Assembly (NCBI RefSeq): GCF_021462225.1
Contig: NC_061808.1
Span: 25,891,119-25,955,118, forward strand
From: Girardinichthys multiradiatus
Lineage: Eukaryota; Chordata; Actinopteri; Cyprinodontiformes; Goodeidae
Direction: 5' to 3'
Length of the DNA stretch: 64,000 bases
Each line of letters begins with the position of its first letter. Within the stretch, counting starts at the first letter, position 1. Under the pieces are notes generated by a model that saw only the letters and a program-made list of their open reading frames with translations, did not search any database and was not told where the DNA came from. Below, piece after piece: positions 35,866 to 47,200 of the stretch. The position numbers and the translations under genes are program-made.

Positions 35866-38564
35866 TTCCAGCTTTGAAGCCCTAAGTAGGACCAGTTGCA
35901 GATTGAAAATTACAAGAAATTCGAGTTTTATCTGTTTGGCATAATTATGAAAGGGAGGGTGTTGAATTACCCCCACAAACCACATTTCACTCTAATGAGA
36001 CTCAATGCTAAATAATATCTGGTAACACAAACATGAACATAAGAGTAAACATATTCCATCTCATTTATGATCCATGTTAATGCAGATAGGGTAGATTTGT
36101 ATTTGAAAACCCCATTCTGTTTGGAGAAGCATTGTAATGATGTCATATTACTTTCCAGCTTTGTGAGCTGGCATTTCATTATTTGTGCATTTTTTCTGTT
36201 TGTTTTCATTTACAAAAGCCCAAAATATTCTTCTAATGTTAAAAATGCCCTAAAGGATGTTTTAATTTTTATTTTAAGCTAGGAAAATGAAAAACTCCAC
36301 AAACTAACACTAGCCTTTTTGCAAAAAAAAAAAAAAAAAGTGAGGAAACTAAAGCTGATACATTGTTTCTGTATACCTCCTCAGCACATCAACCCGAAGC
36401 ACCTAAAAGCTCCAAAACCTACAATACACCACAGTACGAACGTTATATCAGTGTGTTAAAGGTTAGCGAAACAGAGATGCTTTAGTGAGTCTGACAAATA
36501 GCTTGTTCATCTTCTGAGCTATTAATGTGTTTAGACAAGAGATGAAGGTGGATTTTAGAATACCTTCTAGAACAAAAAAGAGAGAAAATATTGACATTTG
36601 AGACAAATCTATTTGTATAATCTTGTATATTGCAAAGTCATTAAATAGAAAAGCCTAGTAATTTGTGTTCCGTTACAAAAGCTGCTCACCTAGATGGTTC
36701 TACAAACACACTCAATAATGAGACTGTTGCTTTACTGCAGATTGCAGGTGAAACTCAAAAGTAAAGTAGACACTTACTCATTTGGCCCACAAGAGGTCCT
36801 CAGAAAACTTTAAAAGGATCTCAGATATGTATGGTCCTTTTTACACTTTGAATTTGTGGTGTCACTGTTAATTTTCTTTATTCTAAAGCTTAAACATTTA
36901 TAGAGTGAACTCAGTGAAATTTTGCAATCTAGAGACTAATGTTTTGCTCTCCATTTTGAGATTGGAGTGCCAGTGCGTGAAAATGCACAGTGTTGTGGCT
37001 GCAGTGTTTAGTGTGAAAAGTCCAGTCAGTTTCTTGCAGTGACAACAATAGTTTTGTGTTGCAAGTAAACCACTTTCAGCCATCTTTTTTGAAAAGTACT
37101 TGTTTGACAGCATATTTCTAAACTGCACAGTCTTTGTATTGTTAATTTCTTTACATTCTACAACTCTCCAGGACCAGGATTTATTGAAAGCTTAAGAATC
37201 TGTATATGTTATTTTGTTCAACAAAATTTGCCCTCCATTTACAGGTCTATACACAAATTGGGATGGAGAAAATGCCGGTTAGCAGGGACAACTAATGTTC
37301 ATTTGTGGTATTCATTTTCTGTCAGCCTCAGTGTCAAATGCTGTGAAACAAGAACAATAACATTAATCTGTTTTGGGTTTGATCTTTTCAGTAAACAAAT
37401 GCATGTTCTGGCCTCGTTCAACCAGATACAATGTAAAAAGATCTTTTTTGAAAAAAGATACTCTTTTTAAAGAACAGATACTCTCTGATCTGAATTCATG
37501 GTCTAAATATCTGTTTCTTAAAGCTGTGTGTTAAGTAATACTAAGTTCACCTAACAACATCAGTCTGTATTCTAAAGGCTCATTCTGCTGGAAATTCACC
37601 TGAGGTTTCCACAGATCCAGTGAGCTGAGGACAAATATCGTACCTCTCTCATTTCTTCTAAGGTAAGTATCCTTCACAGCTGACACCAGTCTTGCTTCAG
37701 AGCCATCACCTTCAGTCAGCAGTCTTTCCCAGAATTCCACCTGCTGGACTCTAATCAGATCCATTACGAGAAGAGGAACATCTGTCTAGGCTGTCTGCAG
37801 ATAACCCAAATGTCTGCAATTACTTCCATCCTATTCCCTGCCTTGCCTCTGAACCTAAATTCCAGTTTTTGAGTCACTTTCTGATGATAATTTGTTTCTT
37901 GCTTGCAGAGCAATTCTATGTTCTTTCAATATTTGCTTTTAATTCCAGATGATCTGACTGCTTTCAGACCGTTATCCCAAGAAATCCTGCTTACCAAACT
38001 CCCACAAGGCTGTTTTTAAAGCTGTTTTCTCTCTTTATTCTAGCCCTCGATTTAAGAGCTCCTTTCTATTCACTCTAAGCTGTTAGATTTCCAGCCCATC
38101 TACAGTTTTTTCGCTGTTTCATGATCCACATCTCTTCCACTTCCCAGTTTAGTAGGTTTAGTTTAAACTCTTTAAAATGAAATGAAATATTAACCCTGAT
38201 ACATCTCTCTTAATGCTTCATGGTTTTAGTCTGTTTATTTTGCACTTCCACATGTAGTAGTAGCTTACAGAAACCCTTGCTGCTCTTTAGGTCCATGCTT
38301 TTCATCATTATTTTAACATTTGCATTTTTTTCTAGGTCAGACTGATCCCACCCAAACCTGGGTCGGTCCGATACTGTTGTAAATTATGAGTGTTCATTAA
38401 CGAAGTCAGCCAAGAAACTGGAAACGTTTAGGAAGAACACTTACCTAAATTAAAGCTTAATTCACGGAGTAATCTTCTGCAGCATATCTTTCTGAACAGA
38501 GGGAACTTTTTCTGACATCAAAATAAAATAAAGGTGTTATTTAAACTGCCATGTTTTTATGTAT
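35866..38564. other. Intergenic stretch, nothing recognised
   Basis: AT-rich spacer. A run of 17 A lies near 36323. Short frames on either strand show no recognised domain. Confidence 0.5.
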
Positions 38565-39020
38565 ATACAGTGCCTGGCAAAAGTATCGATTTTTTCCCAT
38601 TTTCCTTTTTATCTAACAGCTATAAACTTCACTGGATTCTCTGGGAGATTCATTTGATAGACCAACTCAACTTTTAAAACATAAAAATCAATAGTTTTGT
38701 GGGCTTAAGTCCCTACTAGTTATGGATATCTCAACATGATATGTTTGCCAATTCCTCTTTGCAAACTAACTCAGGCACAGTCAGATTAGATAGAAAACAT
38801 CCCCGAACAGCCTTTTTGAAGAATTCTGACAATTCCACCTGCACCATCTTTTATTGGTAGGATGATGTGTTCAGGCTGGTAGTTTTCCACCACAGTGCTA
38901 TGCATACAAGCCAAATGGTTCATTATTGATCTCCTCTAACCAAAACGGCTTCTTCCAAATGTTCCTCTGTATGGCCTTCTGCAATCTTTGAATGAAACTT
39001 CTATGGCGTTCTTTCAACAA
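38565..39020 (-). mobile_element. Decayed Tc1-type transposon fragment
   Basis: Left end acagtgcctggcaaaagtat. Antisense family text continues (attcctctttgcaaactaac, ggcgttctttcaacaatatt). The right end is missing and the interior is strongly deleted. Confidence 0.75.
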
Positions 39021-40880
39021 TATTTATATTACTAGTTTTGCGAGGCGTTGTGTGGGTGTAAAAACTTTAAATGAAGATTTTACACCCTCACAGTATAGAA
39101 GCAAACTCCTATACTGTGATTTAAATACATCGCTGACACGAAATAGACGAAAGGGGCAAAATAGCGTGATATAATTATACATTTTTATTTAAAGGCGCCT
39201 TTCAGGGCACACAAGATCACCTTTTTATAAGTAAAAAGCAATAAAAGTAAAAATAAAGGATAAAAACTCGGAGAACAAAATAATAGGACCCTGGTGCTTA
39301 ATCGTGGTAACAAATGAGCATTAAGCAAGGGGCGACCTGCAGGTGACAAAATGTATCTTTGTTGTCTTAATGTGCAAGGCCAGAATAGTTACAGTCAAAG
39401 CATATGGTCAAAAAAATTATTAAAACCTTTCATTTAGAGAAAAAAAAATAACCTCAAACATATTTGGTGCCTATAAAGTTTAAACACGCCTTTCATTTCC
39501 TCCCAGATGTTTAGTTTAACAGCAAAAATAGACGTGTAAGTCCTGATGTTTTACGGTGGTGAAAAATAACCGGACTAATTTTACTGTGCCGTGATTAGTG
39601 TGATAGTGTTTGCCTGCTGAACTAAAACGAATGCCTCATATAGGCCTATATTTAGATTTCAGCGTTCCAGGCAGACGCTTTCGTAGAATGAGTCTTGAGA
39701 AACGACTTGTTATGAGCTCTTAGGAATGGCAGCAATCATGAACAGCCAAGGGCGCGGGGTTCTTGACGTCACTTTCAAAAACATTTTGTCCTATCCTGTT
39801 CAAACCCCGCGTAACCACCGCCCTAATTCGCAAAACGACTCGTTTGCGCGATAGAAAAGTGTAGGTTTTAAAACCATGATTGCGGATGCTATGTTGCGTG
39901 TTTTTCATATGATAAAAATCTCCGGACGCTGCTGGTCAGCAATAAAGTTGACATTAGCAATCAATTTTATTTAGTATAGCATCTGAAATCATCACTTAAA
40001 GAGCATCACACTCGTTATTAAGGGAGGAAAGGGAAGGCTTTAGAGCAACATACAATATATTTGATGGGGGACATTTTCGGGTTTTCGAACAAGTCAGTAT
40101 GTATTATTACTATACCGTCTGGGTTATACATCTAAACTGTTTAAACGCCCTTTTGTATTTGTTAATTTTTGTGGTAACTATTATTCCAACGGACCTTGAA
40201 TGCATCATAGGGACACGCCGCAGATCCGGAGCAAGGCGGTATGAACCAGTTTGTAAATTACCCAGCGGAACCAACTCGAAAAATGTAGAGAATGCTTTCA
40301 CAATAAAGGTCATTTTGTTTAGTCTTGATGGAGTCTGAACGTATGAGTGTGTGGGTGTATGGTTGTTTGACCCGTGATAGGCTGATGAACTGTGCGGGGT
40401 GTATCCCCGCCTCTCCCCCTAATGAGCACTAGATATAGGCACCAGGTTATTAGCGTCAGGGATTGGTGAGAACCTTTCTTCTTTCTTTTGGTAAATCTAA
40501 TTTCAATGGGGGTTTTCATTATTACTTTTCCAACATCTCGTTCATCTATTATGATAACCTTTGTTCCATAATGCAGAAACACATTAGTGAAAATGTCAGT
40601 TGATTTTAATTTGAAAACTATTCGCCGGAACGCGTTTGTTCGATGCGGTTCAATGATGAACATTGGAAACGGCGTTTAACAGAAACAAGCACACCTTGTC
40701 TTATGGTTATACCGGTTATTGTGATGCGAGGTTTTGATTAAACTTTACGGGTAAAAAAAAAAAAAAATCTTCCTATTTATCTCTGGGCCTCACATCTGTT
40801 CCCGGAATACATTTTACAATCTTAAATCGGAAGCTGATGATGTCAGCTGTTCACTCAGATGGCCCAATTTTCGTTCTCTC
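39021..40880. other. Region upstream of gpcpd1
   Basis: No exon recognised. A perfect CRE (TGACGTCA) lies at 39763-39770 in a GC-richer patch of about 150 bp. A scrap of a common fish repeat lies at about 40370-40455 (cggggtgtatccccgcctct ... gatataggcaccag). Confidence 0.5.
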
Positions 40881-40963
40881 AGACCGATGCTTGAAGAACC
40901 GGAGTGTGCTGTAAATCCGTCATCAGTGCCAAGAACCGGGCCAGAGCTTTAGGAATTAAGAAG
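40881..40963 (+). promoter_or_regulatory. gpcpd1: Possible 5' non-coding exon of gpcpd1
   Basis: A GC-richer block (cgatgcttgaagaaccggag ... attaagaag) ends in AAG|gtactc at 40963. It lies about 230 bases before the acceptor ttttgcag at 41196 that opens the first coding exon. Placement only; no transcript evidence. Confidence 0.35.
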
Positions 40964-41208
40964 GTACTCAACATGTATTTATTTCTACTTCGTCAGGTAT
41001 TTTGTAGCAGTGTCTGTTTTTGCCCGGGGTGGTACTGGATATAACTGAATAGTTTGCCACGAGGTGTTTATCTGAAGCTGTTAGGAGTAAGTGTTGTTTT
41101 CAGTCAACAGTAGGCACATGGAAAGTGTTGCAACATCTCTGTCCTCTGAGTTTAATGGTTTTACTGGGAGCTGTAAACCCTGCTGATGTTTTGCAGCCTG
41201 TTTGCATT

Positions 41209-41214
<6 letters not shown>

Positions 41215-41249
<35 letters not shown>
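41215..41249 (+). repeat. gpcpd1: (GT)17 tract just before the gpcpd1 start codon
   Basis: An uninterrupted GT run ends 14 bases before ATG 41264 and begins 18 bases after the splice acceptor at 41196, so it would lie in the mature 5' UTR. Confidence 0.9.
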
Positions 41250-41252
<3 letters not shown>

Positions 41253-41263
41253 CTGTTTCAACG

Positions 41264-44200
41264 ATGGACACCGCCCAAGTGACCTTGGCTGTCAGGGGAG
41301 AAACCTCTCCAGGTATGTCTGAACTTACTCTGGTGCAAATAACTACAACCCAAACCCAAAGACGTCGTTTGCTGCTTTTAAATGTCCATGGTTCCTTTCA
41401 CAATTTTAATCTAAAAAATGTATAATTCCATTTTTTATATACGTCTAAACTTACATTTCCAGAGCTCTCAGTCGTTTCAGTCAATTTAGTGTAGATCTAA
41501 AAGTTCACAATGATTTTCTGACAAATAACTCTCCAGAGGTCACACTTTGAATATGGGACGTGGGGAAAAAAGGAGCACATTTTGTAAGTAAGGAAAGGAG
41601 GAAGCAGTGTAAGATCCTTTCTTAAGGAACAGAGGAATGAAGAAAGGGAGGATGGAGTGAACAACAGAAGCAACATGTGAAGGAATGATGGAAGAAATAA
41701 TGGCATGCAGGAAGAAACAAAGTGTGGAAGGACAGAGGGAAGGGGAAGACTAGAGGATAGAAGACATAGAAGAAGGAAGGAAGGAGCGATGGACGAGATA
41801 AAGGAAGGATCAAATGATGTACAAAAGTGATGATGGAAGAAACGAATAATAAACGACCGAATAAAAAACTAATGGAAGAACGAAAGTTGGGAACGAAAGA
41901 TGCAAGAAGGACAGAAAGATTAACATTTTTGAGCACACCCTGCTCCCCAACAGCTGATCTGAATAGATTTTTTTTTTTTTGTTTCCTGAGAAAGTGGCAA
42001 TCATAATGACCTTTTTAGTATCCTGTGACATCTATTAAAAAAACAAGAAAAATGTGATCAAACGTCAGCCGTCATTTTGGCCATTCCTAGGTGAGGTGAT
42101 CGCTGTTGTTGGCAGCTGTGAGGCTCTGGGAAACTGGAGCTGTCAGAAAGCGGTGATTCTACATCCTCTAGGCGATGAGGGGTATGTGAAACATCTATAC
42201 ATCAATACTCTCTCTTAATTCTAGATTCACTTTAAACTTAGTTAATGCAGAGTAGGCGCATTGTATTTGATTTTGCCTAAAACATCCGCTGTATTTTGAT
42301 TTGATCACAGGCACAAATGGACAGCAACGATCTCTGTACCCAGAGGGGTTGTTTCCAAGTATCGCTATTTTAAGGGCTTCTTCCTGGAGTCAAAGGTGAG
42401 TTGTTTTTCTTTGGTATTCTGTGCCAAGTACATGTGTTTTTTTTCTGATAATCGTCATAATGGTGATGCCGTTGATTAATCTTTTTTTTTCTTCTAAAAG
42501 TATTAAGGTTTAACTTCTATGTATACTACAGTATGTAGCTATAAGTGCTGTTCAGTGTATTATGGCTTCATGACATAATTAATTTTTTTGCAGGTCATCA
42601 ACAGAGAGAAATAATTTTTAACTACCTGTATGTCTTATTCATTGATTAATTGTCCAAAGTCACCACTAACTTGAAATGGATTCCTGAAGACATGGAAGGA
42701 TGAATGTTAGGAGCTAGGATTGTTTAACTTCTCTCTGTTCACGCCTGGCATTACTGAGCTCTTGGCAACAAGAGAGCCGGCCTGCTCAACAGATTCCAAA
42801 CCTGATGCCCTGAAAACACTTTAAACAGCATTACACCAGCTACACGGGAGCTGAGAAGCACTGCTTTGGATAATTAACCAAAACAACCACATCTTCCCTT
42901 TGTGTTCAGTCCTACAGCAACACTGAACAGGGCCAGCAGAGCAAGGTGAAGAACATTAGATGAACTCCTTTCTTTGCTCCTTTAGAAATAAAGAAGGCGT
43001 GCTCCTCCAGTACAGCTTGTAAAGTAACTTTTGACTGCCAGTGTAATACTGGACGCTCCTTATCCTCAAAGCTCAGACAAGCCCATTTTCCTGTTGTTCC
43101 GCTTTGTGTTTACTCTCTGTCAATATCCAGTTATTATTTGTAGCATGTGCCAAATGTCTCAATCTTACAAGGCTGATGCACAGATCGGTTGTTTGTAATG
43201 CCGTGTCATGCTTGAAGCTGCCCTGTGATCTAGTCATGCAGGATGACCGGTAATGCCTGGTGTGAACAGAAACAGCTTGAGGTCAGTTATTTGGAAGGTC
43301 CAGCCTCAAACTGACCAGCTGCTTTGTCTTAATCTGTCACGTGAGACCTGAGAGCCACAGCCAAGGGCTCTTTTAGCATGATAATCACTTTGGGTGAATA
43401 TCATGCTATTTACCTTTTTAGAAGTAGACGTAAACAAGTCGGAGGCATTTGAAGGTTCTTCTAGTTTTTGGTGACTTTGCGGAGATTTAATTTTTTTCTT
43501 TCTTTTTTTTATTTATATCAAGGGCCGAGCTTGCTTTTGTGCAGGACTTAGTTGATTTTATATTAAGTTTCTACCAGATTCTGATTTTAGAAGTTGTTTG
43601 TTTTGCCGCACTTGGGGGCTTGGTGCTGTCAGCAGAACAGCAGGGTGAAATCTATTTTTTTTTAAAATTTTTTTTTTATACATCTATGGTTGCAGATTTA
43701 ACTAATGTAGTGCAATTTTCTTTAAGATCCCAGCCTTTTTGTAATTATAAAATTGATGGCTAAAAATGTCTTCCATATACCTGCACTATTGTTGCTAAAC
43801 ATAGGATTCCATATATTTTATGATCTAAATAAAGAGACAATGCTAGGGTTTCTTTCTTTTTTTTGACATTCTTTCACTGACAAATCCACTTTTCAGATTT
43901 CAACCCACGGTCGGTGCCTGATCCAGCTGGGGAATCGTTGACTATACGAGTTCTAACCGCTTTCTCGCTCTCTGGTCCAAAGACATCTTTGCGACCAGCT
44001 TGAACGGTAGATTTTGTCCATCTGACATGAAAACCCTAACATTGTACCCAACATTGGAATTGCAGAGTGCAGGTGGCCCATGTCAGGTGATAGTCAATTT
44101 GTGGGAGACCCATCATCAGCCCCGCACGATGAGCCCCACAGGTATAAACCAACAAAAAACAAACCTGTTTGCTTGGGGTTGGCAGTTTGTTGTACTCAAA

Positions 44201-47200
44201 TCTCTCACAACCTCTCTACTGTAGCTTAAGTCACTAAAGAAAGTTTTGTTAAAATTTCAGAGGACTGCAGTGTTTCCTCCAAAAAGAGCTCACTGTAATT
44301 AGTTTTTTTTTTTTTTGATGCTGTGTGGATGCTTTGGGAGGGAATGGTGAGTGTTCTTGCTGCGCTAATATACAGGTCCTTCTCAAAATATTAGCATATT
44401 GTGATAAAGTTCATTATTTTCCATAATGTCATGATGAAAATTTAACATTCATATATTTTAGATTCATTGCACACTAACTGAAATATTTCAGGTCTTTTAT
44501 TGTCTTAATACGGATGATTTTGGCATACAGCTCATGAAAACCCAAAATTCCTATCTCACAAAATTAGCATATTTCATCCGACCAATAAAAGAAAAGTGTT
44601 TTTAATACAAAAAAAGTCAACCTTCAAATAATCATGTACAGTTATGCACTCAATACTTGGTCGGGAATCCTTTTGCAGAAATGACTGCTTCAATGCGGCG
44701 TGGCATGGAGGCAATCAGCCTGTGGCACTGCTGAGGTCTTATGGAGGCCCAGGATGCTTCGATAGCGGCCTTTAGCTCATCCAGAGTGTTGGGTCTTGAG
44801 TCTCTCAACGTTCTCTTCACAATATCCCACAGATTCTCTATGGGGTTCAGGTCAGGAGAGTTGGCAGGCCAATTGAGCACAGTGATACCATGGTCAGTAA
44901 ACCATTTACCAGTGGTTTTGGCACTGTGAGCAGGTGCCAGGTCGTGCTGAAAAATGAAATCTTCATCTCCATAAAGCTTTTCAGCAGATGGAAGCATGAA
45001 GTGCTCCAAAATCTCCTGATAGCTAGCTGCATTGACCCTGCCCTTGATAAAACACAGTGGACCAACACCAGCAGCTGACACGGCACCCCAGACCATCACT
45101 GACTGTGGGTACTTGACACTGGACTTCTGGCATTTTGGCATTTCCTTCTCCCCAGTCTTCCTCCAGACTCTGGCAACTTGATTTCCGAATGACATGCAGA
45201 ATTTGCTTTCATCCGAAAAAAGTACTTTGGACCACTGAGCAACAGTCCAGTGCTGCTTCTCTGTAGCCCAGGTCTGGGGAATGCGGCACCTGTAGCCCAT
45301 TTCCTGCACACACCTGTGCACGGTGGCTCTGGATGTTTCTACTCCAGACTCAGTCCACTGCTTCCTCAGGTCCCCCAAGGTCTGGAATCGGCCCTTCTCC
45401 ACAATCTTCCTCAGGGTCCGGTCACCTCTTCTCGTTGTGCAGCGTTTTCTGCCACACTTTTTCCTTCCCACAGACTTCCCACTGAGGTGCTTGATACAGC
45501 ACTCTGGGAACAGCCTATTCATTCAGAAATTTCTTTCTGTGTCTTACCCTCTTGCTTGAGGGTGTCAATAGTGGCCTTCTGGACAGCAGTCAAGTCGGCA
45601 GTCTTACCCATGATTGGGGTTTTGAGTGATGAACCAGGCTGGGAGTTTTAAAGGCCTCAGGAATCTTTTGCAGGTGTTTAGAGTTAACTCGTTGATTCAG
45701 ATGATTAGGTTCATAGCTCGTTTAGAGACCCTTTTAATGATATGCTAATTTTGTGAGATAGGAATTTTGGGTTTTCATGAGCTGTATGCCAAAATCATCC
45801 GTATTAAGACAATAAAAGACCTGAAATATTTCAGTTAGTGTGCAATGAATCTAAAATATATGAATGTTAAATTTTCATCATGACATTATGGAAAATAATG
45901 AACTTTATCACAATATGCTAATATTTTGAGAAGGACCTGTACAGCTACAGAGGAAATGCTGCAGTGCAACAAAATCCATGGCCTGTTATTATAGATGTAT
46001 TTAGTTAACAAGCCATTGTTTGGGTTTTATGCAAAAAAAGCTTTTTTAACACGAGCCAGATAGGAAGAGTAGCTGCAGCCACATCTACATCTAATGTGAT
46101 GTCTCACATTTTCCTGGTTTCTTTGTTGTGTTTGATTTATTTCTCAAGTTAGTTCTGTCACAACACTGAGGTAATGTAACCTCGGTCCAACCAACTTTAT
46201 AAATTGTAGTTGGCATAGAAATAAATTGGTTCTTGACTTTGTTTAGGTTGAGGCAAGTCGAATTCAGAGCAGATAAAACTTGGCACGATATTTTAGGAGA
46301 TTGCTCTGACCTGAACTTGTGCGTTGCAAACACTTCTAACTTTTTTTTTTTTTCAATTGCAGCAGCAGAAGAGGATCTTGACGATGGAGAATTTGGACTT
46401 CACAGTAAGTTTATAAGTAGTTGGTCACACAATTCAATTCAGTTTTATTGATATAGCGCCAATTCACAACACATGTTGTCTCAAGGCACTTCACAACAGT
46501 CAGGTTCATACATTCCAATTAATCCTTACAATTGAACAGTCCAGTCAGAGTTAGCTTTTTATTCAAATTGGGTAAAAAGTTTTTCTATCTAATGAAACCC
46601 AGCAGATTGCATCCAGTCAGTGACTTGCAGCATTCACTCCTCCTGGATGAGCATGTAGAGACAGTGGACAGTCACTGGCGTTGACTTTGCAGCAATCCCT
46701 CATACTGAGCATGCATGTAGCGACAGTGGAGAGGAAAAACTCCCTTTTAACAGGAAGAAACCTCCAGCAGAACCAGGCTCAGTGTGAGTGGCCATCTGCC
46801 ACGACCGACTGGGGGTTTGAGAGAACAGAGCAGAGACACAAAAAGAACACAGAAGCACTGATCCAGGAGTACTTTCTATGGGAAGGAAAAGTAAATGTTA
46901 ATGGATGTAGCTCCTTTAGTCGTTTCACCTAGAAAGAAAGAACAGATAAACTCTGAGCCAGTTTTCAAGGTTAGAGTCTGAAAGAGAGCACATAGAGTTT
47001 GTTACAGTAAAAGCTCAGTCAACTTCCATGTCTAGGAGAGAGAAAGGGTTAAACACTAAAAGACAGAATTTTATTTATGGGTATTGGAGTAAAGGGTGCT
47101 GAATACTAATAAAGGAGACACTTTTCAGGTTTGTACTACAAACCTATGTGTAATCTTGCTTTCACTTTATGATCATGCACTTCAGTGTTGGTCTAAAACA

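Noticed and set aside
37531..37764. 77-residue minus-strand frame (MDLIRVQQVEFWERLLTEGD...)
   Set aside because: Looks protein-like, but I recognise no family and see no matching exons around it; not enough to call a gene.
5317..40880. Search for SHLD1, TRMT6 or MCM8, which lie near CHGB/GPCPD1 in mammals
   Set aside because: No exon matching these proteins was recognised in the window; they may lie outside it or have moved.
41497..42031. Minus-strand open frames rich in Phe/Leu/Pro/Ser
   Set aside because: They are translations of a purine-rich low-complexity tract in a gpcpd1 intron.
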